Origin: Bradyrhizobium australiense
GTDB lineage: Bacteria; Pseudomonadota; Alphaproteobacteria; Rhizobiales; Xanthobacteraceae
Length of the DNA: 64,000 bases
Assembly: GCF_013114825.1 (NCBI RefSeq)
Contig: NZ_JAAVLX010000012.1
Coordinates: 124,001-188,000 of the forward strand
Direction: 5' to 3'
Part shown: piece by piece, positions 45,147 through 53,709 of the stretch
How the letters are laid out: each line of letters opens with the position of its first letter
How positions within the stretch are numbered: position 1 is the first letter of the stretch
Program-made: the position numbers and the translations under genes
The notes under the pieces: generated by a model
The model's input: only the letters and a program-made list of their open reading frames with translations
Databases searched by the model: none
What the model was told of the DNA's origin: nothing

Positions 45147-45176
45147 GTCAGCTTTCGGACAGCCAGCCCGAATACA
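45147..45176 (+). promoter_or_regulatory. Second, weaker tts-like box
   Basis: GTCAGCTTTCGGACAGCC followed by AGCCCGAATAC, one base shorter than the consensus in the centre. It is about 340 bp before the effector gene, in the same direction. Confidence 0.35.
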
Positions 45177-45450
45177 AGACCGTTGAAGTTAGCGGCGCGT
45201 GCTAGAATAGCGCTTGACCAGGACGGAGAAAGCGCAGCGTCACGTCGCTGCTAACTTCAATTGCAGCGCGGGCGCCGTAGGGACAGCGTCGATTACGCAA
45301 CAAACGCCGCTGAGTCGCGTCCGCGCTGCTTCCAGTCGCTGGACTGGGTCCCCAGGCCACTGGTGCCGTCAAGATCTGTCAGCCAATGACACGAATGGCC
45401 ATGATGGTGTTTTTCATGCTCGTCGGACGGCTTGGGAGGTGGTGTGGCTC

Positions 45451-45480
45451 GTCAGCCTCTTCAAAGCTGGCCCTGATAGT
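45451..45480 (+). promoter_or_regulatory. tts box of the repeat effector gene
   Basis: GTCAGCCTCTTCAAAGCTGG followed by CCCTGATAGT. This matches the tts layout (GTCAG-TT-TCGAAAGCT-C-GATA) with few mismatches, and lies 33 bp before the effector start. Confidence 0.8.
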
Positions 45481-45513
45481 TGTGAATTTTTCGGGTGATC
45501 TGAGGAGGTGAGT

Positions 45514-46626
45514 GTGGACAAATCCAACATAACAGCTTGGTCGCAGGTGTCGCAGCCAATCGTGCAGGATGAGCAGACGGGACAGCCCGAGCAGATGGTG
45601 TCTTTCGAACAAGGAGTGCGCCCGTTCCTCTCCGATGATCTCCGTGCGGAGTATCGCCATCTGTCTGATGAGGATCGGCGTTTGATCGAGAATGCAATTC
45701 GTGCCGCCTTTGTGAAGGGGGAGGTGGACTTGGCATCCGGAGGCCGGTACGCCAACAATCTTGCCAGCTTCGCGGACAGTCTCGGAGCTAAGGGTCTATC
45801 GATGGTTGGCCTCAATACCAAAGAGCTGGAGGCTGAAAGAAAGGCCGGACACAATCGCGGCACGTATTTACCTGCAGCGTTGAGATACCTTAGTAAGTTT
45901 CGTGATCCCGATGCATCTGCAGAAGCAGCGAGCTCACGGAAGCCTCGGGGTCGGCCAAAAATCAAAAATTTCGGAAATGAGCAGCTTATGGGCGGCCCTC
46001 CACCAAAACGTCGGCGACTGCTGGATGACGAGCCCCCTCATTTGAAGGTCTCGGTCGATCCAGGGGAGCTTCGCAGACCGGAAGAGCGGCTGCATGAGGA
46101 GCTTCAGCCACAGCGCCATGCTGAGCCCGGGCCGTTGGCGCTGGTCGATCCAGATCACTTCATTTTCGATCCAGTGCAATTCCCTCCAGCTGAACTTCGG
46201 CAGGTGCTAGATGAGGAACCCGCCGGGGCGCCATTCTTTAATGTCGATCCAGAGCACTTCACGCTCGATTCAGTTCAATTCTCTCCAGGTGAGCTTCAGC
46301 GATTGCTGGATGATGAACCCACGCGTTTCGAACAGCAAGTGCGCCCGAGCTCACGGCAGCCTCAGAGTTCGCCCGACATCATAGATTTTCGGAATGAGCA
46401 GCTCATCGACGGCCCTTCAGCACAAGTTCGGCGACTGCTGGATGATGAGCACGCTCAGGTGACGGTCTCGGTCGATCCAGGGGAGCTTCGGGAATTGGAA
46501 GAGCAGCTTCGTGAGGAGCTTCAGCAACAGCGCGGTGCCGAGCCCGGGCCGTTGGCGCTGATCGATCCAGAGCACCTCACCTTCGATGCAGTGCAATTCC
46601 CTCCAGCTGAGTTTCGGCATTGCTAG
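45514..46626 (+). CDS. Candidate type III effector with repeats, frameshifted
   Basis: 370 aa from GTG 45514 (GAGGAGG five bases before; an earlier GTG at 45508 overlaps that RBS). N-terminal 30 residues Ser/Thr/Gln-rich. Residues about 40-130 look like the SAM-like domain found in several Bradyrhizobium effectors (YANNLASFADSLGAKGLSMV). An AT-hook-like KPRGRPK (about 143-150) and PPPKRRR (about 162-168) suggest nuclear targeting. Then repeats of about 45 and 70 residues alternate, of the kind DPEHFTLDSVQFSPGELQ-LLDDEP and SVDPGELRELEEQLREELQQ. In the fourth repeat a one-base loss at about 46617 (CGGCATTGCTAG for CGGCAGTTGCTAG) brings a stop after RHC. The tts box makes type III secretion likely; the plant target is unknown. 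Resembles Bel2-5/NopD-like effectors in design only. Confidence 0.75.
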   Translation: MDKSNITAWSQVSQPIVQDEQTGQPEQMVSFEQGVRPFLSDDLRAEYRHLSDEDRRLIENAIRAAFVKGEVDLASGGRYANNLASFADSLGAKGLSMVGLNTKELEAERKAGHNRGTYLPAALRYLSKFRDPDASAEAASSRKPRGRPKIKNFGNEQLMGGPPPKRRRLLDDEPPHLKVSVDPGELRRPEERLHEELQPQRHAEPGPLALVDPDHFIFDPVQFPPAELRQVLDEEPAGAPFFNVDPEHFTLDSVQFSPGELQRLLDDEPTRFEQQVRPSSRQPQSSPDIIDFRNEQLIDGPSAQVRRLLDDEHAQVTVSVDPGELRELEEQLREELQQQRGAEPGPLALIDPEHLTFDAVQFPPAEFRHC

Positions 46627-46967
46627 ATGATGAACCCGCCATGGCGCCATTCTTCAATGTCGATCCAGAGCACTTCACGTTCGATCCAGTTCAATTGCCT
46701 CCAAGTGAGCATCGGCGATTGCTGAATGATGAACCCGTGCCTAATGAAGCGGGTCCGCTGATACCCTTGTCGTTTTATGCACCCCCGGGCTGGCAACACG
46801 GGGACCAGTGGGCGCCGGAAGACCTCAAAGAAGGCATGCGCTTACACAACGTGCTGCCAAGTGTGCTTGAGCCAGAGAAAACTCTAACTCTCCGGGGCGT
46901 GAACTACACGGCCACTATTGGGCCGCCAGGCCTGGAGCACGAGATTTTTCTCCGCAGGACAATTTGA
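46620..46967 (+). pseudogene. C-terminal part of the repeat effector after the frameshift
   Basis: The next frame continues the repeat without a break (LLDDEPAMAPFFNVDPEHFT, then FDPVQLPPSEHRRLL) and ends in a unique domain of about 65 residues: LIPLSFYAPPGWQHGDQWAP, LHNVLPSVLEPEKTL, TATIGPPGLEHEIFL. Joined to the upstream frame the effector would be about 484 aa. A single-base change or sequencing error separates the two halves. Confidence 0.7.
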
Positions 46968-47059
46968 CCAGTTTTGCCTGGCATAGCCTGCAGTCCTTCT
47001 CCGGGGGAGAACTTGGCGGCCCCGTGCGTTACATAACCCAAGCCTGGGAGCGAGGTGGT

Positions 47060-47215
47060 CAGCTTTGCTGATGAAAGGGCTCGTGAAAGCAGGCCCGGCG
47101 TGCCCTCTCGTCGAGCAGGCTGTCAAGCTGGTCGCGGATGCGGGAAGCTGCAATCGCGCCAGCATGGCGTCGAGCCGATCGTTCGGTGCTTCGGTTATCT
47201 TCTTTGCGCGGACCG
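47060..47215 (-). mobile_element. IS21 IstB N-terminal remnant
   Basis: The minus strand reads DRLDAMLARLQLPA in one frame and IRDQLDSLLDERARR in another, the first helix region of IstB. The rest of the helper ATPase is gone. Confidence 0.65.
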
Positions 47216-47695
47216 TCAGAAGCTCCCTGCAAAGCTGCTTCGTATTCGGTAAGAGGACCAAACAAGGGATTGGTTGAGACGACCGCGGCAGCGTCGCTGC
47301 CGTAGTCGCCGGTCCGCAGACCTAGCGAATTGCGCCGGTAACATCGATCGTCCCGCTAACGCCCTGCCCTCGTTGCTGCCGACCCTGAGCAGTTGGCTGA
47401 CCGCGCAAAGACTCACCTTTTCGAGGACGACAGAACATCAGTTTTCCGAGTTGAAATTGCTCAAGTTCGACGTGTCATCCGGCCTGGATCCGCGCCTGCA
47501 GCTCGCGTTGGCCAATTATTAGATTGGTACGCGAGGCTCCTCTTCGGTGCGTCGGTCCATCGAAATTACCGCCTGCAATGCGATCTTCTGCTCGCTCTCC
47601 TTCGTGTCGGTACCCAGTTCGACTGCGTCCATATCGCCGCCATCATGAACCGAATATCGGAACGTTGCGGAAAAAATGGACCATCGTAGTCAACG
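47216..47695. other. Region without a recognisable gene
   Basis: Overlapping short frames; no family identified. Confidence 0.4.
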
Positions 47696-47699
47696 TCAA

Positions 47700-48060
47700 A
47701 ACGAATACGACACCTCTTTGTCAGCCTTGGCGATCTTCGGCCGAACGACAGCATCCCCACTCCCCCACTGGAGCGCAGAATCTAGGTTTTCTATCTCGAA
47801 ATCGAGCGTGGAATAGCCGTCGATTTCCGGATCGAACGTCTCCAAGGGATTTGATCGCAGCTTCGATATCAATCTTGAGTTCGGATTCCTCCCCGGGCGC
47901 GAGCAGCGCCATGCAACGCGCGACGACGAATGCCGCATCTCCATTGAAGTAGTCTGGGGCCGCCGCGACATCGCAGACCACTATCAGCAGCTCAGATTGG
48001 CCGGCATAGTCCTGCCAATCGCGATCGGGGCTGACGACCAGCAGTAGCCTCGCATTGCGT
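47700..48060 (-). pseudogene. Decayed hypothetical gene
   Basis: The minus strand reads DYAGQSELLIVVCDVAAAPD, YFNGDAAFVVARCMALLAPG and EESELKIDIEAAIKSLG, then in a shifted frame PEIDGYSTLDFEIENLDSAL and GSGDAVVRPKIAKADK. It appears to be one former protein of about 120 residues with a frameshift. I do not recognise the family. It lies directly downstream of hipA. Confidence 0.45.
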
Positions 48061-48195
48061 GCCGTCCAGGCTTCGTGTGGAGAGCAGCGCGAGCGCGTCG
48101 GGGAATTCGTTCTTCTTGGCTTCGCGGGAAGAGAAAGGCGCCAGCGGGATTACCACGACATGGGCCGCACCTTATCAGATACGCGGGGCGCCCAG

Positions 48196-49479
48196 TTAAC
48201 CGACGAGGCGCGTGATAGCTTCGGGCGCGTCGATGAACGCATAGGGATTGAAGAACTGGCGGCGCCACAGGAAATTCCGGTCGACCTCGTTGAGCGCGGC
48301 CTCGTCGCACACCTGCGCCCAACGTTCCTTGATGGTCTTAATTTGCGCGGTCGCGATAAGGATCGCTTCCCCCTCATTAAGCAGGAACAAGGGCGCGGCT
48401 TTCAGGCAGAGCGCGATTTGGCTCGCACGCTCCTGTCCCATGATCAACATGGCCTGCGATGCCTCCCCGCCCGTCCGATTCTGCGGACAGATGTCATAGG
48501 CGGGCGTAAGCGTAAGCTCCGCACCATTCCAGAACGCGGCGTGGTTTCGGGCGTGGTCGTCAGTGTTGCCGGACAGGATGTTGAACACGAGCCTGCCAAA
48601 GAGTTCCTTCAAGGTCTCTTTGGGCGACGTGAAGCGGTGACGAATGACGGTCGCAAGCTGCTCGTAGCTCGCGTAGCGGGCCATCATTTCGTCAAGCTCG
48701 AGCAGCGTGAGCGCCGAGACCATTGACTTGCGGCGCCACCCTTCCTGGGCTTTTTCATGGTCGAAGCGCTCGATAAGCAGCACATCCTTTCCAGCGGCGC
48801 GTTTGAGGGCCACGGGTGCGGCGGAGAGACCGATGATGGACGCAAGGCGCATGGCGACGAATTCGGCTTTCACCATGCCGAAGAGGTCGTTCTGGGACGA
48901 GAACTTCGCCACGAATTTCTTGTTGCCGGACGTGATCATGGCTTTTGGCCGCGCGCCACCGATGGAGCTCCCGTGGAGAAGCGCACGGTCGAGTTCGGCC
49001 GTCAGCGGCACACCTTTTTCAACCAGCGTTGCCGCATTCAGGAGTTCATCAAGCGACACTTCCGCGCCCTCGCGCGGTACATAGTTCGACGCAGACGCTT
49101 GAAAGTCGAGCGCGCCGATACGGTCCGATCCGGACTCCAGGAGATAGGTCAGTTCGTCAAGGCTCCCGGGATCAACATCTTTTCCGCCTGAGCCGAATTT
49201 GCGATTGATGATGATGCGGCGGCCCCACGCGTCGGGTGCCGCGTCGCGAATGCAGTTGGGCATGTTGAGCCCGTTCAGGAGCGGAAGGACGCCCCTGCGG
49301 AGCGGCAATTCCGGCTCATAAAGCGAGATGGCATTGTTCCGGCGCAGATAGCTCTGCCCGTAATTGTAGACGAGTTGCTTGCCGCTCGCGGACAGGAGAC
49401 CCGCGACGACAGGTTGCGTGCTGTCCGGCAACCAAACCCAGACATAGGCTTGGGTATGTTTTTGCTCAGAAGTCATCAT
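48196..49479 (-). CDS. hipA: HipA-family Ser/Thr kinase toxin
   Basis: 427 aa, complete. N-terminal couple_hipA part (YGQSYLRRNNAISLYEPELP), P-loop-like HGSSIGGARPKAMI (about 167-180), catalytic loop SGNTDDHARNH (about 303-313) and metal-site TPAYDI (about 323-328). HipA toxins phosphorylate aminoacyl-tRNA synthetases and arrest growth unless bound by HipB. The start overlaps the hipB stop by 14 bp, the usual coupling. All motifs required for activity are present. A second ATG one codon on is equally possible. Confidence 0.94.
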   Translation of the reverse strand: MMTSEQKHTQAYVWVWLPDSTQPVVAGLLSASGKQLVYNYGQSYLRRNNAISLYEPELPLRRGVLPLLNGLNMPNCIRDAAPDAWGRRIIINRKFGSGGKDVDPGSLDELTYLLESGSDRIGALDFQASASNYVPREGAEVSLDELLNAATLVEKGVPLTAELDRALLHGSSIGGARPKAMITSGNKKFVAKFSSQNDLFGMVKAEFVAMRLASIIGLSAAPVALKRAAGKDVLLIERFDHEKAQEGWRRKSMVSALTLLELDEMMARYASYEQLATVIRHRFTSPKETLKELFGRLVFNILSGNTDDHARNHAAFWNGAELTLTPAYDICPQNRTGGEASQAMLIMGQERASQIALCLKAAPLFLLNEGEAILIATAQIKTIKERWAQVCDEAALNEVDRNFLWRRQFFNPYAFIDAPEAITRLVG

Positions 49480-49816
49480 TGGGCTCGGTTCGCTGGCTGC
49501 GGATTGCCTTGGGAAGTAAGGCCATTACTTCGCGGTTGGATTCGACCTCGCGCGACATCGTCGCCGGGCCGGCATCGAACAGGCGCACGCCGACAATTGC
49601 CGCGGCCTCGAACACGGCACCAATGGCGCAGCCGGTATCGCCTGCCTCGATGCGTTGTATGAGGCCACGCGAGACCCCTGCCCGTTCCGCCAAGGCAGCA
49701 ACCGTCATGTGGCGGTCAATGCGCCCCCGGCGGATGAGCTGCCCCAACCGGATCGCGGCATCCGCAGCATAGGGTGAGACAGGACGGTTGGTCTTGGGCA
49801 CGTCTGCTCCATACAT
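49466..49816 (-). CDS. hipB: HipB-type XRE antitoxin
   Basis: 116 aa. XRE HTH at about 34-75 (MTVAALAERAGVSRGLIQRIEAGD). The C-terminal part (LLPKAIRSQRTEPNDDF) is disordered, as in antitoxins. First gene of the hipBA operon; two palindromic operators lie immediately upstream, consistent with autorepression. No mobility genes adjoin except the decayed IS21 piece. Confidence 0.92.
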   Translation of the reverse strand: MYGADVPKTNRPVSPYAADAAIRLGQLIRRGRIDRHMTVAALAERAGVSRGLIQRIEAGDTGCAIGAVFEAAAIVGVRLFDAGPATMSREVESNREVMALLPKAIRSQRTEPNDDF

Positions 49817-49817
49817 A

Positions 49818-49919
49818 GGTCATAAAGCAAGCTTATGATCCATTTATAAGGCTATCTGGAACCGATGTCAAATTAACGATCCATAAATAGATCATTTCAA
49901 CCCTTGGTGATCTATTTAT
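49818..49919 (-). promoter_or_regulatory. hipBA operator/promoter region with two palindromes
   Basis: Site 1 pairs GGTCATAA (49818-49825) with TTATGATCC (49833-49841). Site 2 pairs ATAAATAGATCA (49883-49894) perfectly with TGATCTATTTAT (49908-49919). The region is AT-rich, unlike its surroundings, and directly precedes hipB, so HipB binding is likely. Confidence 0.65.
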
Positions 49920-50618
49920 AACCCACTCGACTGGGGAGCCCTCCTGCCTCACGACGGGCGCGCTCTTGATCGAGCGTAAGCAGGGCCTGAAGCGCTCGCA
50001 CCATCGTTTAAGTTGCAGGCACGGCGGCGCCGTGTCCGCCCCCAGGGCGCGAACTGGCATTGCCCGTCCGAGCCGCGGCATCGAAGTCAGCGATGGTGTG
50101 CGATCTCAAATAATGAGCGAAGGCGGCCGGGAACAAGAGCGCCCCGGGTGCCCCGCCTTTGCCTCAGCTGAGGCGACCGCAAATTCCAGCAGCTTCTTGA
50201 TCCGTGCGCCCTTCCCATGAACATTGCGATAGGCGTCACTCAAAAATCCTTCGATCTCGGTCAAGGCAATCTTAAGCACGGGTACGGCGTCGTCTTCCGC
50301 GAAGGATTTCAGCGCCGAGCGCAAGAGCCGTTCCGCTGCCATTCCGCATAGCTGAAGAGGCGTCCGTGAATGAACTCGATGTCCAACGTTGCCTCTGCCG
50401 TTGATCAAACGATGCTCCGAGCGGATGCGCCGTTCTGGTCATAGAGTGGGAGCAACACTCAGCCAGACGATCCGATACAGTTCATCGCTGCTCTCGCCCC
50501 ACGCGCGCGTCCTTATTAGCGAGCTTCGATTACACCCTTTCTTCCAACGTTGCCATTGACGCGCATCTCTCCCACGCGCGATCAATTTCTGCACTGCGCA
50601 CATTTGATCACGATTCCA
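49920..50618. other. Intergenic region between hipBA and porin
   Basis: One minus-strand frame (50106-50342 from an ATG) has a helical pattern, AERLLRSALKSFAEDDAVPV and later RIKKLLEFAVASAEAKA, and could be a small protein, but it has no RBS or family that I recognise. Otherwise nothing. Confidence 0.35.
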
Positions 50619-50649
50619 AGCCTACAACCTAACGCAGCGTGAGCTTCAA
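50619..50649 (-). promoter_or_regulatory. Fourth MerR-type promoter, divergent from porin gene
   Basis: Minus strand TTGAAG, 19-bp spacer with CTCACGCTGCGTTAGGTTG, TAGGCT. The same design as the nolA promoter, with eight shared bases before TAGGCT. It is about 100 bp upstream of the porin ATG but faces away from it; the dyad could serve either direction. Confidence 0.55.
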
Positions 50650-50751
50650 GCTGTCTCTTTTGAGTTAGTGTTGCGCTGCCGTTACAGCAATCTCCGATGA
50701 CGTTGCTAAGACGCGCGCGGCCTGGGGGCCATCTAAAGGAAGAAACTGGAA

Positions 50752-51489
50752 ATGAAGAACTTATTGCTTGTGACTTGCAGCATCCTAGCGCTTGGCGCGG
50801 TTGCACCCGCATTCGGCGCGGATCTCGCTGCGCAGCCTGTCTATAAGGCTCCGCCGCCGCCACCGCCGCAGGTCGCGGCCGCGATCTACGACTGGAGCGG
50901 TTTGTACATCGGTATTAACGGCGGTTGGGGCTTTAGCGACGCAACAGGTGGCACTGTGGGTGGCCAGATCGGCTATCGCCAGCAGATGGGCCAGGCGGTG
51001 TTTGGTATCGAAGGTCAGGGCAACTGGGCTGATTTCAGCGGCTCCAATGTCAGCACTACCTTCCCGCTCAATACCAATCGCAGCACGACCGACGCGTTCG
51101 GCCTGATCACCGGCCTGATCGGCTACACCTCCAATAACGTTCTGCTTTACGCCAAGGGCGGTGCTGCGGTCATGAGCAACGCCTATCAGGTCACCTCAAC
51201 CCTGACCGGCGCGCAGGTGGCGAGCATCGACAATACGCGTTTGGGCGCAGCGGTCGGCGCTGGTGTGGAGGTCGGATTTGCGCCGAACTGGTCGGTCGGC
51301 ATCGAATACAACCACCTGTTCATGCCGGATGCCAACGTGAGCTTCGCCACGGCCGCTGGTGGGCCCCCCCGCGGTCCCGATAATGGCGGTCAGCCGGCGG
51401 TGGTCGCGACCGATCGCATCCGCCAGGATTTCGATCTCCTGACCTTGCGGCTCAATTACAAGTTTAGCCCGCCGGTTCTCAAATACTGA
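50752..51489 (+). CDS. Outer-membrane beta-barrel protein (Omp25/RopB family)
   Basis: 245 aa. Signal peptide 1-23 (MKNLLLVTCSILALGAVAPAFGAD), Pro-rich linker (APPPPPPQ), then the small-barrel pattern of alternating strands (WSGLYIGINGGWGF, GGQIGYRQQ, VFGIEGQGNW) and the terminal strand RLNYKFSP. Omp25-type proteins stabilise the outer membrane. It ends near a strong terminator. A MerR-type promoter stands divergently upstream. An AAGGAAGAAACTGGAA stretch precedes the ATG. Confidence 0.92.
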   Translation: MKNLLLVTCSILALGAVAPAFGADLAAQPVYKAPPPPPPQVAAAIYDWSGLYIGINGGWGFSDATGGTVGGQIGYRQQMGQAVFGIEGQGNWADFSGSNVSTTFPLNTNRSTTDAFGLITGLIGYTSNNVLLYAKGGAAVMSNAYQVTSTLTGAQVASIDNTRLGAAVGAGVEVGFAPNWSVGIEYNHLFMPDANVSFATAAGGPPRGPDNGGQPAVVATDRIRQDFDLLTLRLNYKFSPPVLKY

Positions 51490-51516
51490 TCACTTAGCAT
51501 TCAAACAACAGCGGAT

Positions 51517-51550
51517 CGAAAGCCCCGGCCCTCAGGCCGGGGCTTTTTTA
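51517..51550 (+). terminator. Rho-independent terminator of the porin gene
   Basis: AAAGCCCCGGCC, loop CTCA, GGCCGGGGCTTTTTTA: a perfect 12-bp stem and a T-run, 28 bp after the porin stop. Confidence 0.95.
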
Positions 51551-52275
51551 CGGTCACCTAACCGCATTCTGTATTTTCCGGTTATACGCAAGGATTCTGC
51601 CTGCAAGTCGTATGGGTTGAGTATGTTTCAAGGTGATCACCACCAACCTCGAACGGCTAAATGGCATCGCGAACCTGACACGGCCCGGCACAATGGTGAT
51701 GCATGATCAGGGGATGAGCACGCAGACGTCCGGAAAGTCGGTCTAAGAGCGCCTCCCGTGCTTCCGCGGATATTCGACCCACGCCTTTCCATTCTGAGGT
51801 CCGCAAGGTTCAGCTTACGAATCTCACGTTTGGGAGCGCCGGATCGGCTTCAGCCGCTCACACGATCCATTGCTAAGAGGATGGTGCCGCTTGTGCTCGA
51901 CGCGTGCGTATTCTGCGGCCGCCGATTGCGCAGAACGCTCGTTCAACTGTCATTGGTCCTTGACCTCGGGTTCAACGCGCGGAGACACGGCAAGAGGAAC
52001 CCGCTTGTGTCTCTGGACGATTCAGGCCCAAACCGAGCCACTGTTTGCCTACGTCAACAGCCCTGTCGTCCGTCTTCATAGCCTTTTGGACTTGGTGCTA
52101 GCAGACGCTTTGTCATAGCTGCGCTTTTATCAGCAGCTGGTAGGGCACTTGCTTTCGTGTCCCCGCTCCCATCCTGCTCCGCCTTTGCGACTTTATGCGT
52201 CGCAGACACCCGAATGCCTGCGCCTTGTTCCTTCATTCAAAGAACGCGCAATGTCCACTGCGTGGAAGAACCATG
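51551..52275. other. Intergenic region, no gene seen
   Basis: 725 bp with short frames only. No motif recognised. Confidence 0.45.
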
Positions 52276-53355
52276 CTATCTGCCTACAGAGGGTCGCGGC
52301 GTTGCCTCGGTACGTGTGGGCAATTTCGGATACTCAATGTTAGGCAGCTGACCAGTCAGCGAATTCAGAAACGCAACAATATCGTTCTTTTCCTTATCGC
52401 TAAGCTCGATGCCGAGCTGAGTTTCACCCATCACACCAACCGCTTCCTTAAGGCTCCAAACCTGGCCTGAATGGAAGTATGGAGCCCGCAACGCGACATT
52501 GCGCAACGGCGCGGCGCGGAAAGCGTACTCATCGCTGGCCGCCTTAGTGACCGCGTATCGGCCCTTGTCGGAGGCCGGAAGCAGTTTTGCGCTCGGCCTT
52601 TCGATCACGCCGAACGAGAAGTAACCCTGTCCGCCGACGTTGATTCCGTTGTGACAAGAGGAGCACCCCGTCTCCATGAAGAGCTTCAATCCTGCCTTCT
52701 GCTGATCATTGAGAGCAGTCGTATCGCCTTCAAGGTACTGATCGAAAGGAGCAGCGGGTGTAATCAGAGTCGCTTCAAAAGCCTCGATCGCCTTCGCGAA
52801 GTTGTCAAAGGTCACCGGCGACGCCTCGTTCGGGAACGCCTTCTTGAACATAACCACATAGTCATTCATCGAATTCAACGTATCGAGCACATGATCTGGG
52901 GTCGCGTTCATTTCGACACGCGCCTGCACGGGCCCCTTAGCTTGCGCCTTGAGGTCTGCGGCACGTCCATCCCAGAACTGCGCCAGATTGAATACCGCGT
53001 TATAAACAGTTGGCGCCCGACGTGGACCCTGCTGCCAGCCGTGCCCGACCGAGGTCGGACCGGCATCGACACCGCCGGTACCAAGATTATGGCAGCTATT
53101 GCAGCTGATGATCCCGCTGGCCGACAGCCGCGGATCGAAGAACAGCATCTTGCCGAGTTCGATCTTTTCGTGGGTGACCGGATTGTCCTTCACAGCAGGC
53201 ATGATCGAGGGAATCGGTTTGAAAATCTGCCTAGCAGCTCTCATCCAATCATCTTCGGAGCTAGCCTGTGATGAGGCCAACATTGCAACGGCCGCAACGG
53301 ATAGCTTGCGTACAAGGTGAAGCTCCCACGCTAACTTTTTCACAATACCTCTCAT
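52276..53355 (-). CDS. Di-haem cytochrome c peroxidase (CcpA/MauG family)
   Basis: 359 aa from ATG 53353-53355 (a GTG-like extension to 53376 is possible). Signal segment LSVAAVAMLASSQASS. Two haem sites CNSCH (about residue 85-89) and CSSCH (about 235-239), with FDPRLS, WDGRA and FRAAPLRNVALRAPYFHSG as in bacterial cytochrome c peroxidases. The enzyme reduces H2O2 with electrons from c-type cytochromes in the periplasm. A perfect -24/-12 promoter (53429) and a NifA site (53514) stand upstream, so it should be made in nitrogen-fixing bacteroids. The neighbour luxR is read in the same direction beyond that promoter. Confidence 0.92.
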   Translation of the reverse strand: MRGIVKKLAWELHLVRKLSVAAVAMLASSQASSEDDWMRAARQIFKPIPSIMPAVKDNPVTHEKIELGKMLFFDPRLSASGIISCNSCHNLGTGGVDAGPTSVGHGWQQGPRRAPTVYNAVFNLAQFWDGRAADLKAQAKGPVQARVEMNATPDHVLDTLNSMNDYVVMFKKAFPNEASPVTFDNFAKAIEAFEATLITPAAPFDQYLEGDTTALNDQQKAGLKLFMETGCSSCHNGINVGGQGYFSFGVIERPSAKLLPASDKGRYAVTKAASDEYAFRAAPLRNVALRAPYFHSGQVWSLKEAVGVMGETQLGIELSDKEKNDIVAFLNSLTGQLPNIEYPKLPTRTEATPRPSVGR

Positions 53356-53428
53356 CGACACCAAACAGGTCGGCATCGTCCCTGCTTATGTCACGCACTC
53401 ACACTTGCCCGTGATGGCTGCATCTACT

Positions 53429-53444
53429 AGCAACCGCCGTGCCA
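53429..53444 (-). promoter_or_regulatory. sigma54 promoter of the cytochrome c peroxidase gene
   Basis: Minus strand TGGCACGGCGGTTGCT, a perfect TGGCACG-N4-TTGCT, about 75 bp before the ATG. Confidence 0.9.
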
Positions 53445-53513
53445 GTGGCGCTCGGCAAAGCTAAACTGCTGATTTAACTTTCAAAGCAATTGCGACCAGC
53501 GGATAATGTTAGG

Positions 53514-53529
53514 TGTCTTGAATCTGACA
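53514..53529. promoter_or_regulatory. NifA upstream activator site (TGT-N10-ACA)
   Basis: TGTCTTGAATCTGACA, 70 bp upstream of the -24 element at 53444, within the usual range for NifA. Confidence 0.75.
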
Positions 53530-53709
53530 GAAGCCGTGCGGTCCCAGAAATGCGACAGCCCACGAACCAGCGGCGGCCCATTCGTGGGCGATGGCGCAGG
53601 GCCTTTTGTCATTATATCGATGCGTCATCCAGCTCGCTGCTATTCTCAACGAGATTGGATCGTCATGCCATCGAGAATCCTGCGAGCGGACGCCACACGT
53701 TCAGGCCAG

